A stretch of DNA of 64,000 nucleotides, from NCBI GenBank assembly GCA_930367205.1, contig OV884009.1:95749189-95813188 (forward strand), read 5' to 3'. The translations under genes and the position numbers were made by a program. The notes under the pieces were generated by a model. The model ran no database searches, was not told the DNA's origin, and saw nothing but the letters and a program-made list of their open reading frames with translations. Source of the DNA: Acanthosoma haemorrhoidale (taxonomy: Eukaryota; Arthropoda; Insecta; Hemiptera; Acanthosomatidae). Shown in pieces: positions 56,384-64,000 of the stretch (its first letter is position 1; each line of letters opens with the position of its first letter).

Positions 56384-57117
56384 TGTCGGATCGTCACAAG
56401 GGGGGTGCCTGGTTACCCTAGCCCTGGTGACAAGTGAGGGGTGTTTATAACCTGGACAATCGTTTCATGACGGCTTTACTATCTGACTGTTTGTGTGGTC
56501 TTGGAATGACCATGAATTCACACTCGGTATCTGAGGGTAGGTGAAATCCGTCCGGATCCCAAAGGCGAGTGTGAACCGGAGAGAGGCAGGCTTCATTGTC
56601 GCGGGAGACACTGATTGGTAAGTTTGCAGGGCCACGACAACCGTTGTACAGTAGGGAAAGGTCTCTCCCAAGGAGGTGCTAGATTTAACGAGGCGAAGGC
56701 AGAGACTCCCACTAGGAAGGTGTGGGGTCTGACAACGCCGGACTAAAACGTAGCGAGGCGAGGAGAGAAAGAGATGTAGAGGTTTTTCATAAAGAAACAG
56801 TCAAGTTTCAGAGTTTCAAGCAGGGTAGCCACGAGCCGGTAGTTGACAGGAGAATGATATACAGGACCCAAATCTCCGACCTTAAATACCCAGCTGGCCT
56901 TGCCGGTAGCCAATAAGCATCGCTAATGTAGTAGCCAATGATGTGTGGTTACTTTGTTCCCTCACAGAGCCGAGAGGCTCTCCCGGCGGTTGGGTCTATA
57001 TACCTGCTTGACAGCTGGTGTCCCGGCTCATATAACTAATTGGCTCCCCGCATTTTTTTAACACATTTACAATGATTTATATTTTGGTCATGTTATTTAC
57101 ATTTGTTTACAATATAT
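56384..57117 (-). repeat. LTR-S copy D, main part
   Basis: The LTR starts TGTCGGATCGTCAC on the plus strand and continues to the CAATATAT at 57117, where the inner element begins. The remaining 54 bp, ending GGTCGCTACA, are at 60142-60195. Together they give about 784 bp, longer than copy B. Confidence 0.88.
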
Positions 57118-57730
57118 TGAAACCTACCTCATTTTTTACCATTTATTTTTATAATTTATTAGATCAATTGACCTTAACTAATTTGGTAGGTCCGTCATGA
57201 GATCTTTAATTCAACTTGTTTTTATGTCTTCGACATAGGAAATTATCCCGATTGAATCGCCCGATCTCAAGGCTAATGTTATAGTTATTAATAAATTGAG
57301 AAACTGGGAATTGTGAAATATATACAAGTAAAATGGTTATAACAAATACTTATAATTATAAATAGTGCTGACAAAAATTATATAAAAAAATATTCATTTC
57401 CTTTTGAACAAGGATAGTTACTACTAATTAATTATATAAAAAAATGAAAATTGAGCTCAATCTCTTTTTAATGGATCCATAATAAAAAAACAATATCTAT
57501 ATCACCCAATCGATGATATCCGTGTAACCTTCTTCTTCTTCTTCTCCTCTGCTTGTGTTGATGACCGTCAACGGAACGGGAGCTTGCTCTGCTTTGCTCT
57601 CTGGCTCTTGGCTAAGACTGGCTAAGGCTGGCCCTTCATCCCATCCCCACTCCTAAGAGCATAAGGGCAGATGCTGGACAAAGTGGGAGGGTGGCTGGTC
57701 ATGATATTCTCAAATATCATGAATGTTACA
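57118..57730 (-). repeat. Gag-only element, 3' LTR (613 bp)
   Basis: Its plus-strand ends are TGAAACC and TGTTACA. It contains a CTT/TTC-rich run near 57530 and an imperfect ATATTCTCAAATAT palindrome near its edge. It is nearly identical to 59527-60141. Confidence 0.93.
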
Positions 57731-58482
57731 ATTGCCTTCCCTTATAAATAAAAAAAAAATTTATGAAAAATTTTTTTTTTTTTTAAGTGGATCCACAATA
57801 TTATGTTGCTGCGTTCGGTTTGTTGAATTGGTTGTTTATAACGGGTGTTGAAATTTTACAAAGTTTATAGTAATAATAGTTCAAATTTTGCAAGGTTTTA
57901 AATTGCTTGAAAAGCGTACAAGTTGTTTTAATTTTTTACTTAACTAAATTATTATGCTAATTAGTATGGATTAGTTCGAAGGTACATTGTTTTATGGATC
58001 ATAACGCGATTTGGAAAACATTTGTTGAAAAGACGGTTGAGTGTGATTAGTAATACATATTGGTTTTTAATTAAAATACTAGACAATTCTACTGGTAATT
58101 AGTAACAATAGAGAAAAATTGTTGAGTGTGTGTGTGTGATTTGAATATTTTACCTGAGTGAAAAGATAGTGTTTATAAAAAAATTATAAATGTTACGAAA
58201 AGATAGGGAGGTCGTTGTCGTGTATAAAATTGTATAAGCTCATTTTATTTCCTTGCTATAAAATTAATTATAATGGACTTAAACATTCAAAGAATATTTA
58301 CGATCTGTTTTATAGATTAAGTGATAATGAAAGCAAAAGCTTCACTTGCTGATAATTCCATAGACTTTACTAGGGTCAATACTTCTAATAATAGTTTTGT
58401 TTTTGTTTGTATAAACTTCTAAAGTTTATGTGTCATCCGATCAGTATTATTTTCATTTAATAATGAAAATAATAAAAGAAAA

Positions 58483-59262
58483 CTATAATTTTTTTCTTTT
58501 TTTGAAGTCATATTGTATCGAACAAAAAACATCCCTGTAATTATTTTTAAATGCCTTCCATTCATTAATTTTAATGTTGTTCAAATCAAACACGCAAAAG
58601 GGAATTTCATCAAGATGAGCTGGAATTTGAGATTCCAATTTCTTCATATCCAAAACTTTATTTTGAATTATTTTAAAATTTTTCACGTTATCGCTGGTTG
58701 TCTGCTGATGCTCTTTAATTTGATCTTTCAATGAAATCACTTCTCCTTTCTTAATATTCGCTGTATCTTCTAACTCTGAAAATTTATTTTCCAACTAACT
58801 CATATTATTCTCATAGTCAAGCTTTATTAGATCATGTTGACGTGAGGTACACTCATCATTGTTATCTGCAATCTTCTGTTCATCCTCCAATGAAGTCATT
58901 TTCTCTTCATTATCCTTAATTGAATATAAGCTAAGATCTGTCTGACAATCAGCATCAACTAGTTGTGACTTTGTTAAATTTATTTTTTCATGATCTGTCG
59001 TATTTTTCAATAGAATGATTTCTTCTTTTAATTTTGAATTTACATTATTATTTACTTGGAGTGTTCTCTCCTCACTAATTCGTAATTGTCTATCTAATTT
59101 ATAGTTTACATCCGTGTAACCTTGTTCGAATTTAGCCGATCTTCCCGATTTTATTTCATCCCTTAATTGATCAAACTTCCCGCTCAACTCTTTTTGTTCT
59201 TTATTATTTTCTTTAATTGCGTTAAATTGACTGTTTAACTGGGCAAGGATTAGTTGTAACAT
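58483..59262 (-). CDS. Gag-like coiled-coil protein with one in-frame TAG
   Basis: From the ATG at 59262 the frame runs 155 codons to a TAG at 58795-58797. It then continues in the same frame for 103 more codons to 58483. The whole is Lys/Glu/Gln-rich with long heptad patterns (QLILAQLNSQFNAIKENNKE; KLKEEIILLKNTTD), predicting an extended coiled coil. The last part (FCVFDLNNIKINEWKAFKNN) could be the beginning of a gag core. The TAG may be a mutation or a readthrough site; nothing visible distinguishes these. No zinc knuckle is present. Confidence 0.6.
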
Positions 59263-59526
59263 CTTGGCATGATTTATCGTGGGTTCGGGGTCGGGGGCTG
59301 AGGGGTCTCCTTTAGAGGCTGGGTTTGACCCAACCCCTGAGTACCTGAGTCTGACCAGAACATGTTTGTGTTCGTCATTTGTGTCTGTGTTTGTGTAACA
59401 AATGTAAAATTATAGGAAAATATAATTCGTTATTGGTTAGTTCTAGTTATTATTCTAACATGCAATACCTCACAATTCCTTTGGTTTCTTTAGAGTTTTT
59501 GAAGTTCATCCCGGAACGGCCCCCAT

Positions 59527-60141
59527 TGAAACCTACCTCATTTTTTACCATTTATTTTTATAATTTATTAGATCAATTGACCTTAACTAATTTGGTAGGT
59601 CCGTCATGAGATCTTTAATTCAACTTGTTTTTATGTCTTCGACATAGGAAATTATCCCGATTGAATCGCCCGATCTCAAGGCTAATGTTATAGTTATTAA
59701 TAAATTGAGAAACTGGGAATTGTGAAATATATACAAGTAAAATGGTTATAACAAATACTTATAATTATAAATAGTGCTGACAAAAATTATATAAAAAAAT
59801 ATTCATTTCCTTTTGAACAAGGATAGTTACTACTAATTAATTATATAAAAAAATGAAAATTGAGCTCAATCTCTTTTTAATGGATCCATAAATAAAAAAA
59901 ACAATATCTATATCACCCAATCGATGATATCCGTGTAACCTTCTTCTTCTTCTTCTCCTCTGCTTGTGTTGATGACCGTCAACGGAACGGGAGCTTGCTC
60001 TGCTTTGCTCTCTGGCTCTTGGCTAAGACTGGCTAAGGCTGGCCCTTCATCCCATCCCCACTCCTAAGAGCATAAGGGCAGATGCTGGACAAAGTGGGAG
60101 GGTGGCTGGTCATGATATTCTCAAATATCATGAATGTTACA
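59527..60141 (-). repeat. Gag-only element, 5' LTR (615 bp)
   Basis: This LTR is near-identical to 57118-57730, differing by a short A-tract indel near 59890. On the minus strand it ends GGTTTCA and is followed by the primer-site-like TGGGGG sequence. Confidence 0.93.
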
Positions 60142-60211
60142 ATATATACAATAGAGTATAGGGTGATTTATCTTATGTAGTTAGCGGTCGCTACAGAAGA
60201 TATACAAGTTT

Positions 60212-60705
60212 TTCTGTGTGTTCATCATTTTCAAATGCAAAGATCAGCGCTTCAGGATTTGTTTTCAGTAATGTATTTTCAAATTTTTAATCACGCCTGG
60301 ATCCAAGAGTTGTAATTTAGCAGTCGTATTTGTTGCGAAAAAACAAGCTTAATATAAGTCAATTTTTGTCCAAATGAACTATCCTAAGTGATTCCACGCC
60401 TTTGAATCAACGCGGATGCTTACTTTTTCCTATTACAAGAAGCTTTAATTTCGCCTTACTTGCCATGTTCGCACAAGCGACAACCGTGATTTGTTCCTTA
60501 CTATGTTTCCTCCTAAAATTTCTTGATTTTGAAAGTCCAAGTTTTATTGGGCAAACACTTGAAAAAACTCCTTTCTCGTCCATGTAAAACATATTGTCGG
60601 ACTCATATTTTTTTAAAACGATTTTCAGAAATTAGTTTTGCCATTGAGAACATTGCGCGTCCAAAACACTAGGGCTTTCACCCGATATTCTTTTCGAGCA
60701 CTATG
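60212..60705 (-). pseudogene. Tigger/pogo transposase relic
   Basis: Minus-strand frames give RISGESPSVLD, then MDEKGVFSSVCPIKLGLS (catalytic 'NADETGLFF' block), KHSKEQITVVACANMASKAK and LVIGKSKHPR. These are the Tigger DDE core. A short deletion leads to FFATNTTAKLQLLDPGVIKN, the 'LPPNTTSxLQPLDQGVIxxxK' block. The DNA-binding N-terminus is missing and stops are frequent. It abuts the TSD of the gypsy relic, suggesting that element inserted into or beside it. Confidence 0.8.
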
Positions 60706-61526
60706 GGGCCTTTTTATTGACAATTATATTTTATATTTTTTTAAATGTGACATTTCGCTCAATATTTAAAAATTTTATTCGATATACACAATATTTTTTT
60801 CTGATAAAAATTTAAGGTTCTTAAAAAAAAGTTCAATACATAGAGATGTTCAATACAAGTTCAATCTAATCCATCCAAGGTTCAAGTGTACATTTATTTA
60901 TATGTCCTTTGTTGTTATCCATGTCTGATGCACACATACATTGTATGCCGAAACCTCGTCCATAATAAATTTGGTGAAATTTTAACTACTTTTCGCTTTG
61001 TGTTTCTTTATGATTGACATGCCCTAAAACAAAAACAAAAAATACGGCAGAAATCAAGTATTTAATGTCTTTCCATTCAGGTTTGATGGGGTTACATTTT
61101 TTGTTACAATTATTAATGACAGATAGAATATAAAGTATTTTCAATAAAAAGTACTAAGTTGTCTTTCATAAGGATTTAATAAATGACTACAATAAATTAT
61201 GCTATTTAAGAGACTGACGCCGAGCTCAATTAGCATTGCTCAATATTGTTATTTTTAATCTGAAAATTAGTTCATTACCGATGATTAATTAGCCTGAAAC
61301 AAACTTTTAAATCAAAATGGATAGACTGCAGATTCAAGTACCTCTGAGGATGGGGAAAATAACAAAAAAACAACAACAACGCATTATTACACTTGTAGTG
61401 GAACAGCAGTGACGTTGACGTACTTGAGGTAACTTACATAAATTTACAGCGATAAAGACTTGCAAAAGTGAGGTACCTGGAGCGTAATATTGTTAGGAGG
61501 TATATTAGCCCGTGGCGCATACCTCT
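60706..61526. other. Interval without recognised gene
   Basis: AT-rich with no supported coding sequence; upstream Tigger sequence may fade into this stretch. Confidence 0.4.
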
Positions 61527-61641
61527 CGATGTGTAAAATAAACGCTTTTCGACTGTGCAAGCCACCATAAAAACCGCTTGGGTGCACGATAGGAGACATA
61601 TGGATGACAGTAAGTGGTTAGAACCCCTCTTGTCGGAGCGT
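61527..61641 (+). repeat. Inverted repeat 2, left arm
   Basis: This 115-bp arm is the reverse complement of 61899-62005, apart from an extra stretch of under 20 bp in the left arm (near 61592-61609) and a short extra CGAAAAG in the right arm. The loop is 257 bp. Confidence 0.88.
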
Positions 61642-61898
61642 GAAAGAGAAGAGCAAGATATGATCGCTGATTTGAATCAAAGAAAGTTGTAAATGTAAAA
61701 GTAAGGAGGCTTTATAGTCAACAAAGGAGTTGGGATAGGGGCTGAAGTTGTCTAGGTGAAAATTACTGATAGTTGTTAATTGGACTTGGGGGAAGGTTGA
61801 ACTCCCTCCAAGTCTAACATTTCCCAATTCCTCAATATTATTATTTTTCAGTAATCGTTTATTTCATTTCCTATTTTAATACATCCAATTAATCTTTG

Positions 61899-62005
61899 AC
61901 GCTCCGACAAGAGGGGTTCTAACCACCTACTGCCATCGTGCACCCGAGCGGTTTTTATGATGGCCTGCACAGTCGAAAAGCGAAAAGCGTTTATTTTACA
62001 CATCG
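61899..62005 (-). repeat. Inverted repeat 2, right arm
   Basis: This arm is the reverse complement of 61527-61641. Its outer edge touches the CR1-like LINE sequence that begins near 62000. Confidence 0.88.
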
Positions 62006-62960
62006 GTTGGATGAAGCCGTCGGAAAGGATAAGAAATGAATATTGAAATCATTGGTGGAAATATGGCAAACGAGGTAGGTGTTTGGTTTGATGAGAGAAC
62101 ATTTGTGGGCGATGTCCCAAATGTTGCGAGAGTTTGGTGCTGAAGATAGCGGCTTCCTGAAAGAATTTATAGTTGGCAAGACAGATTTTGGACTGGGTGA
62201 GGTTGTGAAGGGTTTTAACGGGAGAGTTTCTGGTGCTTCTTCTGGGTCCTTGATGTGGATAAATATTCTTGCTCTGTTCTGATCCCTCTTTAAATCTTTC
62301 ATCAAGGGGAGGGGGCATAGCGGGCTCGGAAAGTCTTGAGAGGCACATGCTTGTTAAGGATGGTGAGGAGAAGGTTGGTGGCAAGGAAATAAACCATAGG
62401 ATCGATAGAGGTGAAGGAATTGCGTTGTCTCCAGTCAGGTTGGATGGTCTTGAATGTTAAGGATTGTGTGATTTTCCTGAGGAATGGAAGATTAACAACC
62501 CAATTGTGTGACAGGGAAATGACATTGTGGCTCGAAAGAAAAAGTACTAAAAGTTAAAAGAGGATGTTAATATTCTTGGGAGAGTGTAAGAGATATATCC
62601 AAGAATCTGAAATATTCGTATGATGGGTGGCAGTAAACTGGACGACGAAGAGATTCAGGTTGACAAGGAAGCGTTTTTCTAAGGAATTGTTAAGTAAATT
62701 AATATTTAGACCACCAGCTAAAATTACATGATTAAAAGAAGTGACATGGTGACTAAGCGTTGATTCGAATACGGGATTGAAGGGAACTTAAGGAGGAGGA
62801 TAGATAAAACTATAGATGAACTGTTTAGAAAGGTGGGAGTGCTCTTGGATGGAGGAGTGGATTGGAGGATTCGGGATCAGTGGGAATCATGGTTATAGAA
62901 ACAGATACTACCATCAATTCGTTCAGACCGATTGTGGAGGAGAAGGGGATATCTGAGGTG
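61990..62960 (-). pseudogene. CR1-like LINE, endonuclease to linker, decayed
   Basis: Across frames the minus strand reads VILAGGLNINLLNNSLEKRF, FTATHHTNISDSWIYLL, LTILNKHVPLKTFRAR and then an ENRARIF-type basic block (QNRARIFIHIKDPEEAPE). This is the order endonuclease end ('AGDLN' here AGGLN), 'SDSWID', 'HAPLKTFRxRRPPAPW', 'RDRAxRxxxRTKDPE' of CR1-type LINEs. The catalytic Asp of AGDLN is Gly here. It ends beside the inverted repeat. Confidence 0.68.
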
Positions 62961-64000
62961 CGAAAATGAAAATGAGGGGAATTTTAAAGAATTCGCCGTG
63001 ATGAGCAGGGAGGTATTCAACATCTACGTGGCAGATTACCAAGATTAAGACCCTTCTCATAAAAAAAAGATAAAGAAAAAAATAGTGGAAAGTGGGGAGC
63101 AAAAAATAAAAGGATGGAAAACATTCTTATGGAAGAGAGCCGAAAATAAAAAGGCAAAGTACATTACATGCTGTGGGGCTGGCAGTCAAATTGAATAGTT
63201 TGAGTATAAACAGAGTATGCTATAGGCTAAAATGAAGGTAAAAATTAAATAAAACTATAAATTTAAATTAAAACACTAGAATCTAAAATTATAAAAATTA
63301 CAAAATATTGGAAAACACAGGCAAGACGGGTAGCATCGGCTAGATGTCTGGGTTACATATTTTTCATAAATTTTACTATAGCATATTACAACAAAATAAA
63401 AAATGCAGAAATTAAATAATTTATTTTGAGTAAAACTCCGCGTGTTAAAGATACCTTTATTATACTTTCATATTTATTTACATATCAACTTGTTACTAAA
63501 TTGTTAGTGATCACAAGTTCCGGTATCTTTCACATGTTATCGTATTGACTATAACATAATAATATAAATGTATGTATACACAATTTTTTTTGAATAGTAG
63601 GACATTTAAATGTCCTTGCGTTTGAGACAGTTAAATGTTTTTAACTAAAAACAGACTCAAGAAAAAAGAAAAAAACACTAACAAAAACCGTATTTCACTT
63701 ATAAAATGTTTTTGAAAATACTACTAGGTATTATTTACCAAAAATATACTGATTACTTTTTTTAATTATTATGGTCACTGGCAATTCAGTCTAAACAATT
63801 TATATATTTTAAGCATTGGCCCAGAAATAACAAACAATTAAATTCAATTCAAACAACGTTTATATCGCGATTTATATAGCTGGTTCCCTTAAAATTATTT
63901 TATATACCATCTGATTTTGAGTGGTATAAGGTTTTTCAGAGGAGGATTATCTGGTAGAATTGTACTGAGAGCAAATTCGGGATACAAAAAGTTTCAATAA
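62961..64000. other. Right edge, no recognised gene
   Basis: AT-rich DNA with no supported coding region. The first 200 bases may still be decayed LINE sequence. Confidence 0.4.

Larger units (their letters stand above)
57118..60141 (-). mobile_element. Young gag-only LTR retrotransposon
   Basis: This 3,024-bp element has LTRs of 613 bp (57118-57730) and 615 bp (59527-60141) that differ by only a few indels. It has a 4-bp ATAT duplication. The primer-site-like TGGGGGCCGTTCCGGGAT (minus strand from 59525) follows the 5' LTR, and the purine tract AAGGGAAGG precedes the 3' LTR. The 1.8-kb interior encodes only a coiled-coil gag-like frame; no protease, RT or integrase is present. It must have relied on enzymes from another element. 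Confidence 0.88.
55154..60195 (-). mobile_element. Gypsy element (LTR-S family, copy D), collapsed
   Basis: Both outer ends survive with the TSD GAAGA (55149-55153 and 60196-60200). The right LTR (minus-strand 5' LTR) begins at 60195 and ends TCCGACA at 56384, followed by the primer site TGGTGACCCCGACGTGACC on the minus strand. Gag and protease relics follow leftward. At about 55190 the sequence jumps into the outer 36 bp of the other LTR, so RT, RNase H, integrase and most of that LTR are gone. The right LTR is split by another LTR element (57118-60141). Confidence 0.88.

Overview
This AT-rich window reads as arthropod, most likely insect, nuclear DNA that is dominated by transposable elements. 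The clues are spliced exons of conserved animal genes, a mariner element, hAT and Tigger relics, several LINE lineages, Ty3/gypsy elements with LTRs and target-site duplications (TSDs), and two errantivirus-type endogenous retroviruses, a group typical of insects. I see no rRNA, CRISPR array, operon or prokaryotic gene organisation. The species cannot be named from the sequence.

Two host genes are supported, both on the minus strand. At the left edge are the first two coding exons of a WDR20 homologue (exon 1 at 6266-6517, exon 2 at 97-279). They are separated by a 6 kb intron holding a decayed mariner and a LINE scrap. At 45991-51649 are the last two coding exons of a paired-like homeobox gene: the end of homeodomain helix 3 plus a proline-rich tail, joined by a 5.3 kb intron full of LINE sequence. 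A possible terminal exon at 17477-17679 (+) is weaker. The rest of the WDR20 gene and the start of the homeobox gene lie outside the window.

Between and beyond these genes the DNA is stacked mobile elements. From 7.6 to 18 kb there are LINE pieces, LTR fragments and a gypsy RNase H scrap. From 18.4 to 21.0 kb lies the 3' half of an errantivirus with an open env frame. From 21.3 to 26.0 kb a solo LTR is split by an almost intact 4 kb gypsy element; both have perfect TSDs. From 28 to 35 kb there are LTR, LINE, hAT and unclassified relics. From 35.5 to 40.6 kb a second errantivirus is interrupted by a 954-bp solo LTR and a LINE. From 47.9 to 51.4 kb LINE fragments sit in the homeobox intron. From 55.2 to 60.2 kb a collapsed gypsy carries a young gag-only LTR element inside its remaining LTR, and it lies next to a Tigger relic. 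The last 4 kb has an inverted repeat and CR1-like LINE sequence.

No new multi-gene system was found. The most unusual items are the gag-only LTR element with near-identical LTRs, the gypsy element whose 30-nt leader lacks an ordinary primer-binding site but is complementary to its own LTR, the errantivirus with an open envelope frame beside a probably dead integrase, and two long inverted repeats tied to LINE sequence.
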